From Herbiconiux gentiana (GTDB taxonomy: Bacteria; Actinomycetota; Actinomycetes; Actinomycetales; Microbacteriaceae): a stretch of 64,000 nucleotides of DNA. The notes under the pieces are model-generated. The model was not told the origin of the DNA. It was given only the letters and a program-made list of their open reading frames with translations, and did no database searches. The position numbers and the translations under genes are program-made. Position 1 is the stretch's first letter. Each line of letters begins with the position of its first letter. The stretch spans positions 682,001-746,000 of the forward strand of contig NZ_JANTEZ010000001.1 in the NCBI RefSeq assembly GCF_024978135.1. The letters are read 5' to 3'. Shown here one piece after another: positions 23,405 to 32,096 of the stretch.

Positions 23405-24340
23405 TCATCGGGCCCCACGCGAGTAGGCCGCGCCGAGCGCCGGCGGCACGACCGAGCTCCGGGCGAACACGATCAGCATCACGATGACGATGAGGAACGG
23501 CAGCATCTTGATGATGTCGGCCGGCACCGAGACACCGCTCACCTGCAGCGCCGGGCCGATGGCGACGGCGAGCCCGTAGACGAGCGAGGTGATCATGACG
23601 ATCAGGATGCGCCCGCGGGACAGCATCGTGATCACGATCGCGATGAATCCGAGGCCGTTGGTGAGCATCGGGCTGAAGGTCGACGTGGTGAGGAGCGCGA
23701 GATAGGCGCCGCCCATTCCGGCCAGGGCACCGTTCAGCACCACCGCGATCGAGCGGGTGCGCATCACGCTGCCGCCGGCGGCGTCGAGCGACGAGGGCTT
23801 CTGCCCGGCCGAACGGGTCGACAGCCCCCAGTTCGTCCTGGCCATGGCGAACGCGAGACCGAGGGTGATCAGGATGACCACCCAGAAGATGCCCGACTGC
23901 GAGAACACCGCCTGGCCGACGACCGGGATCTCCGACAGGCCCGGGATGGGCATCGACGGCTGCGATCCGAGGCTCGCCGGGGACTTCGTGTAGTTCTGCA
24001 GGTAGAGCACGCTCGTGATGCCCTCGCCGATCAGCGTGACGGCGAGGCCGATGACGATCTGATTGAGCCCGAGCCAGACGTTGAGCACCAGCATGGCGAG
24101 GTTGGCCACGACTCCGCCGACAGCGCCGGCGAGCATCCCGAACCAGAAGTTGCCGGTGGTGAGGGTGGTGACGAACGCGACGTAGGCGCCGATCAGCATG
24201 ACGCCCTCGAGACCGAGGTTCAGCACGCCGGCCTGCTCGCCGATCGTCTCACCCACGGAGGCGAGCATGAGGGGCAGGGCCTGGGCGATCACCGTGGCGA
24301 CGAAGACGGTGACGAAGGCGGTGGAGAGCAGGTCGCTCAT
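23405..24340 (-). CDS. BMP-type ABC importer permease 2
   Basis: A 311-residue inner-membrane permease of the BPD_transp_2/RbsC-like family found with Med/BMP binding proteins. QAGVLNLGLEGVMLIGAYVA is its characteristic signature. About nine hydrophobic spans. It overlaps the first permease by four bases (24337-24340), showing translational coupling. Known relatives import nucleosides; context here suggests a pyridine vitamer. Confidence 0.88.
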   Translation of the reverse strand: MSDLLSTAFVTVFVATVIAQALPLMLASVGETIGEQAGVLNLGLEGVMLIGAYVAFVTTLTTGNFWFGMLAGAVGGVVANLAMLVLNVWLGLNQIVIGLAVTLIGEGITSVLYLQNYTKSPASLGSQPSMPIPGLSEIPVVGQAVFSQSGIFWVVILITLGLAFAMARTNWGLSTRSAGQKPSSLDAAGGSVMRTRSIAVVLNGALAGMGGAYLALLTTSTFSPMLTNGLGFIAIVITMLSRGRILIVMITSLVYGLAVAIGPALQVSGVSVPADIIKMLPFLIVIVMLIVFARSSVVPPALGAAYSRGAR

Positions 24341-25542
24341 GCCCTGGTCCTCTCGGTAGCGGCGGGATCGGTGGGGCCGGGGTCGGCCGGATCGGCGGGG
24401 TCGACCGGGGCCGCGAGCGGCGCGAAGGCCGAGACACGACCGGGGCGCGAGGGGCGCACGAGGCTCGTGACCGTGCGGCGGAGCCCGGCCGGCAGATAGC
24501 TCTGCCCGAGGCGGCGCCGCTCGCCGATGTATTCCGTGATGGTCATGAACAGCAGGATGAGGCCGACGATCACGAGCAGGAAGTCGACGTTCACACCCGC
24601 CTGCTGCGCCGCCAGGGTGCCGCCCGTGGCGAGCACCGCGTAGAACGCCACGAACGGCAGCGACGCGATGGGCCGGAAACGCGCGAGGAAGACCAGGGGC
24701 ATCACGGCGTCGCCGTAGCGCGGATCCCAGTCGGCGCGCTGGTAGCTGAACTGGCCGAGGATGTCGATCGATCCGGCGAAGGCGATCAGGCCGCTCGACA
24801 GGGCGAACAGGAGGATGACCATCCAGGTGGAGTTGAGACCGACGTGGCGGGCCGCCTTGGGGCTCGCACCGAAGATGTCGACCCGCAGGCCGAAGGAGGT
24901 GCGGCTCAGCACGAACTGCGCCACGACGGCCAGCACGATCGCGATCACGAAGCCGATGTGGATCTCGGTGCCGGGGATGTAGGGCAGCAGCTGGTCGTCG
25001 GGGATGACGACGGTCTGCGGCGTCGTGGTCGCCGGGTCCTTGAACACGCCCTTGATGAGGAGGTTCACCACGCCGACCGCGATGAACGACATCACGAGCG
25101 AGGTGATGATCTCGTTCGTGCCGTAGCGGGCCTTCAGGATGGCGGGCACGAGCGACCAGACGGCCCCCGCGAGCACCGCGACCACGAAGACGATGAGGGT
25201 GGCGAGCGCCGCCGGCATCACGCCGAAGAGCACCGGGCCGAGTCCCGAGGCCACGACCGCGCCGAGCAGGTACTGCCCGTTGTAGCCGAGGTTCCAGAGC
25301 TGACCGCGGAAGGCGACGATGAGCCCCACCGCGACGATGACGAGCGGTGCCATCAGCACGAGGCTGCGCTGCCAGTTGTCGCCGGTGACGCCGTACTTCC
25401 AGACGCCGGCGAAGAACTCGGTGGGGCTGGCGCCGATGGCCAGCATGATCAGCGCCGAGACGATCAGGGCGAGCAGCACCGGCACGACCGACCGCACGAA
25501 GCCCTGCAGGATGCGCTGGGCGGAACTGGTCCGGGTGTCCAT
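24337..25542 (-). CDS. BMP-type ABC importer permease 1
   Basis: A 401-residue permease of the same family, longer than its partner. VAFRGQLWNLGYNGQYLLGA is the equivalent signature. After the last span comes a ~60-residue cytoplasmic tail ending in a DPADPADPGPTDP repeat. Its ATG shares one base with the ATPase stop (TGATG). Confidence 0.88.
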   Translation of the reverse strand: MDTRTSSAQRILQGFVRSVVPVLLALIVSALIMLAIGASPTEFFAGVWKYGVTGDNWQRSLVLMAPLVIVAVGLIVAFRGQLWNLGYNGQYLLGAVVASGLGPVLFGVMPAALATLIVFVVAVLAGAVWSLVPAILKARYGTNEIITSLVMSFIAVGVVNLLIKGVFKDPATTTPQTVVIPDDQLLPYIPGTEIHIGFVIAIVLAVVAQFVLSRTSFGLRVDIFGASPKAARHVGLNSTWMVILLFALSSGLIAFAGSIDILGQFSYQRADWDPRYGDAVMPLVFLARFRPIASLPFVAFYAVLATGGTLAAQQAGVNVDFLLVIVGLILLFMTITEYIGERRRLGQSYLPAGLRRTVTSLVRPSRPGRVSAFAPLAAPVDPADPADPGPTDPAATERTRA

Positions 25543-27137
25543 CAGTCGGTGCCCTCGATCGCGCCGGTCATGTAGTGCCCCACCTTCTCGGCCGTTCCCG
25601 GCCCGTCGTTCGTCACGCCGCCCACGAGGCGGCCCCGGGAGATGACCTCGATGCGGTGCGACAGCTCGATCAGTTCGTCGAGGTCGGTCGACAGCAGCAG
25701 CACCGATCCGCCGTCCGCGGCGAAGTCGATGAGCAGCTCGCGCACGAGGTGCACGGTCTTGAGGTCGAGGCCGTAGGTCGGCTTGTTCACGACCACCAGC
25801 TTCGCTCCCCCGGTGAGCTCACGGGCGAGCAGGATCTTCTGGATGTTGCCACCCGAGAGCGTTCCGGCGCGGGTCGCCGGCGATGGGGTGCGGATGCCGT
25901 ACTCCGCGATCAGGCGGTCGGCCTCGATGTCGACGGCCTTCGACTGGATGCGTCCCGACTTCCAGAACGGCGCCTGGCCGATGCGCTTGATCACGAGGTT
26001 CAGCGCGACCGACATGGAGCCGACCGTGCCCTCGTGCAGGCGGTCGTCGGTGACGTAGCGCACACCGAGCTGCTGGCGGCTGCGCACGCCGGTGCGGGTG
26101 ATGTCCTCGCCGTCGAAGACGACGGTGCCGGAAGCGGCGGGGCGCTGACCGGCGACCACCTCGGACAGGGCCTGCTGCCCGTGTCCGTCGATGCCCGCGA
26201 TGCCGAGGATCTCGCCGGCGCGGACGGTGAGCGTGACATCCTCGGTCTCGACGTCGTGGCCCGGGCCACGGCTGGTCACGCCCGAGAGCTGGAGGCGCAC
26301 CGGGCGGCTCGAGAGGTCGAGGGCCGCGGTTTCGCGCTGCGCCTCACCCGCTCCGGCCAGGTCGACGGCGTCGGAGCCGGCTGCCGCCAGGTCGTCGCCG
26401 AACATGGCGGCGAGGATGGCGTCCTGCGCCTGCTCCTCACTGTAGGAGGCGAGCTCGTCGACGCCGATGTGGCCGACGTTGCGGCCGCCGCGGAGCACGG
26501 TGACGCAGTCGCCCATCGCGTAGGCCTCGCGCAGCTTGTGCGTGATCAGCACGACGGCGAGGCCCTGGGCCTTGACCCGGGCGATGCTCTCGCCGAGGTG
26601 CTCGATCGCCTGCGGCGTCAGCATCGACGTGGGCTCGTCGAGCACCAGCAGGCGGCTGCCCTTCCACATCGCCTTCGCGATCTCGACCTGCTGCTGCTGG
26701 CCGAGCCCGAGGTCGGAGGTGAGGGCGTGCGGGTCGATCTCGACGCCGAGCAGCTCGGCGAGCTCGCCGAGGCGCTGGGTGGCGCGCTTGGTGTCGCGCA
26801 TCACGCCCGAGTCGCCGAGCATCAGGTTCTCGAGCACCGTGAACGCCGGCACGAGGGTGGAGTGCTGGTGCACGACGCCGATGCCGAGGTCGACGGCGAC
26901 CTTGGGCGAGCTGATGTCGACCGGCTGCCCGCCGATCGAGACCGTTCCGGAGTCGGGCTGCTGCATGCCGGCGAGGATGCTGATGAGGGTCGACTTGCCG
27001 GCCCCGTTCTCACCGAGCAGGCAGTGCACCTGGCCGCTGACGATGTCGAGCGAGATGTCGTCGTTGGCGACGACCCCGGGGAACGCCTTGGTGATGCCCC
27101 GGAGGGAGATCACCTCGGAGGTGGTCGTTGTCGTCAC
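25542..27137 (-). CDS. BMP-type ABC importer ATPase, two nucleotide-binding domains
   Basis: A 531-residue sugar/nucleoside-type ATPase with duplicated domains. Domain 1 has Walker A GENGAGKST, signature LGLGQQQQVEIAK and Walker B LLVLDEPTSML. Domain 2 has a degenerate Walker A (GIDGHGQQA), signature TLSGGNIQKILLAREL and LVVVNKPTYGLD where DEP is expected, as is normal for the second half in this family. The start is GTG at 27137 because AAGGAG precedes it; the longer reading has no support. It powers the two permeases downstream. Confidence 0.9.
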   Translation of the reverse strand: MTTTTTSEVISLRGITKAFPGVVANDDISLDIVSGQVHCLLGENGAGKSTLISILAGMQQPDSGTVSIGGQPVDISSPKVAVDLGIGVVHQHSTLVPAFTVLENLMLGDSGVMRDTKRATQRLGELAELLGVEIDPHALTSDLGLGQQQQVEIAKAMWKGSRLLVLDEPTSMLTPQAIEHLGESIARVKAQGLAVVLITHKLREAYAMGDCVTVLRGGRNVGHIGVDELASYSEEQAQDAILAAMFGDDLAAAGSDAVDLAGAGEAQRETAALDLSSRPVRLQLSGVTSRGPGHDVETEDVTLTVRAGEILGIAGIDGHGQQALSEVVAGQRPAASGTVVFDGEDITRTGVRSRQQLGVRYVTDDRLHEGTVGSMSVALNLVIKRIGQAPFWKSGRIQSKAVDIEADRLIAEYGIRTPSPATRAGTLSGGNIQKILLARELTGGAKLVVVNKPTYGLDLKTVHLVRELLIDFAADGGSVLLLSTDLDELIELSHRIEVISRGRLVGGVTNDGPGTAEKVGHYMTGAIEGTD

Positions 27138-27191
27138 TGCTGCTCCTTGGGTATCAGGGGCCGGGAGGCGGACTTCGGGGTGAGAAAGGGG

Positions 27192-27225
27192 GCCGGTGCC
27201 GGAGACTGCACGCTCCGGCACCGGC
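27192..27225 (-). terminator. Attenuator-like hairpin after the BMP lipoprotein gene
   Basis: A perfect 13-bp stem (GCCGGTGCCGGAG and its complement) with an eight-base loop lies between the binding-protein gene and the ATPase gene. Such partial terminators commonly keep binding protein in excess over membrane components. There is no T-run. Confidence 0.65.
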
Positions 27226-27238
27226 GGGGCGCCTCGGG

Positions 27239-28345
27239 TCAGGCGCCCTTCTTGGCCGCGATGACCGCGGCGACCTCGTCGGCCGAGGTGGCGATCGTCG
27301 GCGTGATGGAGCCGTCGATGATGCCCTGGGAGGCCTTCTCCACGGCGGCCGTGATCTCCGGCGTCATCGCGTCGGTCTCCTGCAGGTACATGCCGCCGTT
27401 CTCGACGTCGACCGGGTAGGTGACGGTGCCGAACGTCCCGGCCTCGACGTCCTTGATCGCGGCGACGTAGGCCGGCTCGTAGTTCCAGCGCACCGAGGTG
27501 AGCAGCTTGCTCGCGTCGCTGAGGCCGGGGGTGACGTCACCGATGTCGGCGATGTACTTGACGTTCGACGCGGCGTCGATGGCCTGCAGGTAACCCTGCG
27601 TCGCACCGTCGCCCATGCCGAACACGACGTCGGCGCCCGAGGCGATGATCTGCTCGGTGGCGGTCTTGCCGCCGGCGGCGTCGGCGTAGGCCGCCGGGCC
27701 GACCGAGGTGTAGAGCACCTGGATGCTCGGGTCGACGCTGTAGACGCCCTCCGCGAAGCCCGACGACATGGCGAACCAGTTCGCGTTGTCGGCCGAGAGC
27801 ACGAGGCCCACCTTCTTCGAGGTGGTCGACATCGCCGCGGCGATACCGGCGAGGTAGCCGCCCTCCTGGCCCTCGGGCTTGGCCGAGGCGATCTGGTTCG
27901 GCACGTTCTGCTCGGAGCCGGCGTCCTGGATCAGGATCGGCACCTTGGTGGCGGCGGCGACGCTGGCCGCACCGACGCCGTAGCCCGAGGCGTGCGCGAC
28001 GATGAACTGCGCTCCCCCGTCGGCCACCTGCGTGAGCACGGTCTCGATGTTGTCGTAGCCGGCGTCGGGGACGACGGTGACCTCGATGCCGAGCTCCTTG
28101 GCGGCCTCATTGGCCGCCTCGATGCCCGCCTGGTTGTAGCCGAAGTCGCTCTCGTTCTCGGGAGCGACCAGGGCGAACTGGGTGACCTCCGTGCCGCCGG
28201 CCGCGGCCGTCGAGGTGGAGTCGGAGTCGTCGCCGCCACGGCCGGACGAGCAGGCCGCCAGGCTCACGGCGAGGGCGCCGGTGACGGTCAGGACGGCGAG
28301 GCGGGTTGCTGTGCGGTGGCGGCCACCGCGAGTGAAACTGTTCAT
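27239..28345 (-). CDS. BMP-family substrate-binding lipoprotein
   Basis: A 368-residue lipoprotein. Signal peptide with lipobox SLAAC, Cys at residue 32. The body is the Bmp/Med fold: QFALVAPENESDFGYNQAGI, then DAGYDNIETVLTQVADGGAQ and FGMGDGATQGYLQAI. Characterised relatives (PnrA, NupN-type) bind purine nucleosides. Here the divergent and downstream genes encode a B6-degrading set, so a pyridine vitamer is a sensible but unproven ligand. GAGGAAG lies about 10 bases before the ATG. It is the first gene of the importer-IclR operon. Confidence 0.88.
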   Translation of the reverse strand: MNSFTRGGRHRTATRLAVLTVTGALAVSLAACSSGRGGDDSDSTSTAAAGGTEVTQFALVAPENESDFGYNQAGIEAANEAAKELGIEVTVVPDAGYDNIETVLTQVADGGAQFIVAHASGYGVGAASVAAATKVPILIQDAGSEQNVPNQIASAKPEGQEGGYLAGIAAAMSTTSKKVGLVLSADNANWFAMSSGFAEGVYSVDPSIQVLYTSVGPAAYADAAGGKTATEQIIASGADVVFGMGDGATQGYLQAIDAASNVKYIADIGDVTPGLSDASKLLTSVRWNYEPAYVAAIKDVEAGTFGTVTYPVDVENGGMYLQETDAMTPEITAAVEKASQGIIDGSITPTIATSADEVAAVIAAKKGA

Positions 28346-28426
28346 TGCCGAGATCTTCCTCTCAGGGTGATGGGCCCCTGGTCGTTGTGGTGTCGGTGCG
28401 GTGGATCCTCTTACATTGTGCAGGGG

Positions 28427-28445
28427 TAGCGATACGATATGAGAA
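28427..28445. promoter_or_regulatory. Shared regulatory element, copy 1, importer promoter
   Basis: TAGCGA-tac-GATATGAGAA. The same TAGCGA and GATATGAGAA blocks occur at 29015-29030 without the three-base spacer. It lies about 90 bases upstream of the BMP lipoprotein start, near its likely promoter. Candidate IclR operator. Confidence 0.5.
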
Positions 28446-28528
28446 GAATCCGTGAATGCCAAGCACGACTTCCAGTTGTTACACGTCCGAAACACGCTCC
28501 GTCGACGATGACAGGAGGAGGCTTCACC

Positions 28529-28921
28529 ATGAACCGCAGAGCTCTGCCACTCGTTCTCGCCGTCGCTGCACTGACCCTCACCGCGTGCGCATCCACTCCG
28601 ACCATCTCGGAGCAGGACGCATCGGCGCTGGCCGATCTCGCCGCGGTCGCGGGCCCGACGTCGAACGTCGATCCCGCCACGATCACGAGCACCGAGTGCT
28701 GGCTGCCCTCGGATCACCTGATCGACGACGACAGCGTCAGCAGCACGACCTTCAAGGTGCTCTGCCGAGCGCACTACACCGATGCGAGCGGAGATCGATA
28801 CCAGGATGCCACCTGCGTGGGCGACCTGGCCGCGCATCCGGCCCTCGACCACTGCTACCGCTGGGCCCCCTACACGGGAGAGCCCGCGTTCGACGACTTC
28901 CCCGCCGTACCGGCAGGCTGA
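28529..28921 (+). CDS. Small secreted lipoprotein of unknown function
   Basis: A 130-residue lipoprotein with signal and lipobox LTLTACASTP (Cys about residue 20). The mature part has five Cys, including ECWLPSDHLIDDDS, FKVLCRAHYTD, DATCVGDL and DHCYRW, which could form two disulfides. AGGAGGAGG precedes the ATG at 28529. It sits alone between the importer and the lactonase promoter, within the B6 locus. I do not recognise the family; a role in substrate capture is only a guess. Confidence 0.65.
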   Translation: MNRRALPLVLAVAALTLTACASTPTISEQDASALADLAAVAGPTSNVDPATITSTECWLPSDHLIDDDSVSSTTFKVLCRAHYTDASGDRYQDATCVGDLAAHPALDHCYRWAPYTGEPAFDDFPAVPAG

Positions 28922-28974
28922 GGGCCGTGCACTGAGACCGGGTGTTTCGGGATTGTGAACTCCGGCCCGATTGC

Positions 28975-29030
28975 TTGACACCGGAGAAATCTCTCTCATA
29001 ACGTGATCCTCACTTAGCGAGATATGAGAA
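28975..29030 (+). promoter_or_regulatory. Promoter of lactonase operon with shared regulatory element, copy 2
   Basis: TTGACA (28975-28980) is a perfect -35. A 16-base gap leads to CATAAC (28997-29002), or 17 to ATAACG. Immediately downstream, TAGCGAGATATGAGAA (29015-29030) repeats the element at 28427-28445. TCTCATA (28994) and TATGAGA (29023) are inverted to each other, so the element overlaps the -10 and start site, as a repressor site would. Confidence 0.6.
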
Positions 29031-29049
29031 TCACGGAAGCGAGACGTCG

Positions 29050-29808
29050 ATGACCGACCCGAAGGTGTATCTGCTCGACGGAGGGACGCTCGTCATCGAC
29101 GAGTCGGATGTGCACTGGCACATCAACGCCGGCAACCCCGTGCGCTTCCCCGTGTACAGCGTGCTGATCGAGCATCCCGACGCCCTGATCCTCTACGACA
29201 CGGGGTTCGACCTCGGCCACGTCAACGCCGTGCTGCCATTCGAGCTGCCGCTGCAGACGCCGGAGCAGACGATCCCGGCCCAGCTGGCGGCCTGCGGCTT
29301 CAGCCCCGACGACGTCGACATCGTCGTGAACTCGCACTTCCATTTCGACCACGTCGGCGGCAACAAGCACCTCAGGAAGGCCACCACCCTGGTGCACAAG
29401 GAGGAGCTGCGGCACGCGAAGGTGCCGGAGCCGTTCGAGCGTCTGGGCTACTCCGACCTGAGCTTCGACCACGCCGATGTGACCTACAAGCCCATCTCAG
29501 GCGACTACGAGATCGTGCCGGGCGTCTGGCTGTTCGAGACCCCGGGCCACACCATCGGCCACTACTCGCTGCTCGTCGAGCTCGAGAACGAGCGCAGCAT
29601 GCTGTTCTGCGGCGACGCCGCGTACACCCGCACCACCCTCGAGAAGGAGTGGATCGCGGGCTTCCACCTCGACCCCACCAAGTCGGTCGAGGCCATCCGC
29701 CGGCTCAACTATCTCGCCCGCACCAAGGACGCCGACATCTACCCCTCGCACGAGCTCGCTCCGTTCGAGACCTGGAAGCTCGCACCCGAGTACTACGGAG
29801 GAAACTGA
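29050..29808 (+). CDS. Metallo-beta-lactamase-fold lactonase, probable 4-pyridoxolactonase
   Basis: A 252-residue enzyme of the AHL-lactonase-like branch. The dinuclear zinc motif is HFHFDH (His96, His98, Asp100, His101), with His167 (TPGHTIGH), Asp189 (FCGDA) and His234 (YPSHE). This branch contains quorum-quenching lactonases and 4-pyridoxolactonase, which opens 4-pyridoxolactone to 4-pyridoxate in vitamin B6 degradation. The next gene encodes an SDR, matching pyridoxal 4-dehydrogenase, and the remaining B6 families lie downstream, so I favour pyridoxolactonase. AGCGAGACGTCG precedes the ATG; the promoter above is strong. Confidence 0.75.
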   Translation: MTDPKVYLLDGGTLVIDESDVHWHINAGNPVRFPVYSVLIEHPDALILYDTGFDLGHVNAVLPFELPLQTPEQTIPAQLAACGFSPDDVDIVVNSHFHFDHVGGNKHLRKATTLVHKEELRHAKVPEPFERLGYSDLSFDHADVTYKPISGDYEIVPGVWLFETPGHTIGHYSLLVELENERSMLFCGDAAYTRTTLEKEWIAGFHLDPTKSVEAIRRLNYLARTKDADIYPSHELAPFETWKLAPEYYGGN

Positions 29809-29810
29809 CC

Positions 29811-30545
29811 ATGCCCGAGACCACACAGCGCGTTGCCCTCGTCACCGGAGCGGCCCAGGGCATCGGGGCCGCGATCGCCGACGAGCTCGCCGCCGAGGGC
29901 CTGAAGGTCGTCGTCGCCGACGTGAACGAGGAGGGCGCCCGCGCGGTCGCCGCCCGCAACGACGGCGTCGCCAAGGTGCTCGACGTCAGCGACCCCGAGC
30001 GCGTGGCCGTCGTCATCGACGAGATCGTCGCCGAGTTCGGCCGCATCGATGTGCTCGTCAACAACGCCGCCCTCGTACCTCTTACTCCGTGGGCCGACAT
30101 CACCTTCGAGGAGTGGCGCCGCGTGATGAGCGTCAACCTCGACGGCATCTACCTCGTCACCCACGCCGTGACCGAGGTGATGGGTCGCGGCGGTTACGGC
30201 CGCATCGTGAACATCGCCTCGAACACCTTCGTCGCGGGGACACCCGACTGCGCGCACTACGTCGCCACCAAGGGTGCGTCCATCGGTCTCGTGCGCGCGC
30301 TGGCCGGTGAGCTCGGCCGGCTCGGCATCACGATCAACGCGGTGGCGCCCGGCATCATCGCGAGCGAGGGTGTGCTGAACGGTCCGCACCAGGCGGGCTT
30401 CGACTACGTCGTGCCGATGCAGGCGTTCGACCGTCGGGGGCTCCCCCAGGACGTCGCGCCCGCCGTGGCCTTCCTCGCCTCGGAGAAGGCCGGCTGGATC
30501 ACCGGGCAGACCCTCGTGGTCGACGCCGGCCACACGCGCAACTGA
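29811..30545 (+). CDS. SDR, probable pyridoxal 4-dehydrogenase
   Basis: A 244-residue classical SDR: TGAAQGIG (12-19), NNAA (84-87), Ser137, Tyr150 and Lys154 (HYVATKG). In Mesorhizobium-type B6 degradation, an NAD-dependent SDR oxidises pyridoxal, as its hemiacetal, to 4-pyridoxolactone. The gene starts three bases after the lactonase stop, behind GGAGGAAACTG, so the two consecutive steps are co-transcribed. Sequence alone would allow other alcohols. Confidence 0.75.
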   Translation: MPETTQRVALVTGAAQGIGAAIADELAAEGLKVVVADVNEEGARAVAARNDGVAKVLDVSDPERVAVVIDEIVAEFGRIDVLVNNAALVPLTPWADITFEEWRRVMSVNLDGIYLVTHAVTEVMGRGGYGRIVNIASNTFVAGTPDCAHYVATKGASIGLVRALAGELGRLGITINAVAPGIIASEGVLNGPHQAGFDYVVPMQAFDRRGLPQDVAPAVAFLASEKAGWITGQTLVVDAGHTRN

Positions 30546-30547
30546 CG

Positions 30548-32086
30548 ATGGGCACGAGCAGCACCAACACCCGCACCGATGTCCTGATCATCGGCGCGGG
30601 GTCGGCGGGCAGCGTCGTCGCGAACCGGCTGAGCGCCGACCCGTCGCGGAGCGTGACCGTGCTCGAGGCCGGCACGCGCGTGACCGATCCCGAGATGCGA
30701 CGGCCCGAGCTCTGGCCGTTCATCCACGGCCGCTCCTATGACTGGGCGTACCGCACCACCCCGCAGCCCGGTCTCGCCGGCCGTTCGCTCGACTGGGCGC
30801 GCGGCCGCGGCCCCGGCGGCTCGAGCCTCGTGCATGCCATGGCGCACATGCGCGGCTGCCGGGCCGACTTCGACCGCTGGGTCGAGGCCACCGGCGACGA
30901 GCGGTGGGGGTGGGATGCTCTGCTGCCCTACTTCGACCGCACCGAGTCGGTGCTTCCCGTGCTCCGGCCGGGCCCCGAGCTCTCGAGCCCGCTGGTGCAG
31001 GACTACCTCGCCGCGTGGGAGTCGCTGGGAGTGCCGAGCATTCCCGACCACAACCACAACGGCGGCGAGATGCTGGGCGCGACCCCGAACTCGGTGACCA
31101 TCCGCGACGGCGAGCGGGTGACCGTCTCCGACGTCTACCTCGACCCCGTGCTGGAGCGGCCGAACCTCACCCTCCACACCGGCGTCACGGTGCACCGGCT
31201 GCTGATCGACGGCGGCCGGGTGACGGGCGTCACCGTGACGATCGACGGTCGCGACGGGGTGCTGACGGCCGACGAGGTGATCCTCTGCGGCGGCTCGATC
31301 GGTGACCCGCTGCTGCTCATGCGCTCGGGCATCGGCGACCCCGCCGTGCTCGAGGCCGCGGGTGTCGAGGTGCTGCTGCCGTCGGAGCAGGTCGGCAAGA
31401 ACCTGCACGACCACCTCCTGGGGGCCGGCAACGTCTACACCTCGCGCCGCGACGTGCCCCCGACGCGGCTGCAGCTGTCGGAGTCGATGACGTACCAGTC
31501 GCGGCTCGGGCTCACCGAGACCGCCGGGCCGATCGACCTCGTGGTCGGCTGTGTCGTCGGGCCGAGCGCGTCCGAGGCGCTGGCAGCCGAGGCCGCCGAC
31601 GCCGTCCCGGGGCACGCGTACACGCTGCTGTTCGGGGTGACCAACCCCACCAGCCGAGGATCGCTCCGGATCTCGGGGCCCGACCTCGACGACGAGCCGG
31701 TGATCGACCCGAACTACCTCGACACCGAGCACGACCGGGAGCTGTTCCGCCTGGCGCTCGAGCGCGCGCGCCTCGTGGGCGCCTCGGCGGGCCTGTCGGC
31801 CTGGCGCGACCGCGAGGTGCTGCCGGGGCGCTCGCTCGCCGCCGGCGACGACGCCGCGGCCGACGCGTTCATCGCTCGGGCGGCCATCACGCACCACCAC
31901 CCCGTGGGCACCCTGCGCATGGGTGACGGCGACGAGGCCCCGGTCACGCCGGAACTGCGCGTGCGGGGCCTCGACAACCTGTTCGTGGTGGACGCCGCGG
32001 TGATCCCCTCGATCACCGCGGGCCCGGTGCACGCCTCCGTGCTCGCGATCGCGGAGGCGTTCAGCGCGCGTTACACGGCGCTGTAG
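30548..32086 (+). CDS. GMC flavoprotein oxidoreductase, probable pyridoxine 4-oxidase
   Basis: A 512-residue GMC enzyme. The FAD motif is DVLIIGAGSAGSVVANRLS and the second signature GPGGSSLVHAMAHMRG. The active-site block ITHHHPVGTLRMG contributes His449 and His451; the second block SITAGPVHAS has Pro493 where most GMC enzymes carry Asn or His. From memory, Mesorhizobium loti pyridoxine 4-oxidase uses His460, His462 and an unusual Pro504, giving the same 42-residue spacing. The related 4-pyridoxate dehydrogenase is also GMC-type, so that is the main alternative. It is the third gene of the lactonase operon. Confidence 0.75.
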   Translation: MGTSSTNTRTDVLIIGAGSAGSVVANRLSADPSRSVTVLEAGTRVTDPEMRRPELWPFIHGRSYDWAYRTTPQPGLAGRSLDWARGRGPGGSSLVHAMAHMRGCRADFDRWVEATGDERWGWDALLPYFDRTESVLPVLRPGPELSSPLVQDYLAAWESLGVPSIPDHNHNGGEMLGATPNSVTIRDGERVTVSDVYLDPVLERPNLTLHTGVTVHRLLIDGGRVTGVTVTIDGRDGVLTADEVILCGGSIGDPLLLMRSGIGDPAVLEAAGVEVLLPSEQVGKNLHDHLLGAGNVYTSRRDVPPTRLQLSESMTYQSRLGLTETAGPIDLVVGCVVGPSASEALAAEAADAVPGHAYTLLFGVTNPTSRGSLRISGPDLDDEPVIDPNYLDTEHDRELFRLALERARLVGASAGLSAWRDREVLPGRSLAAGDDAAADAFIARAAITHHHPVGTLRMGDGDEAPVTPELRVRGLDNLFVVDAAVIPSITAGPVHASVLAIAEAFSARYTAL

Positions 32087-32096
32087 AGCCGGTTCG

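Noticed and set aside
29050-29808. Quorum-quenching AHL lactonase
   Set aside because: The fold fits, but the neighbouring B6-type SDR, GMC oxidase and pyridine enzymes make 4-pyridoxolactonase more likely.
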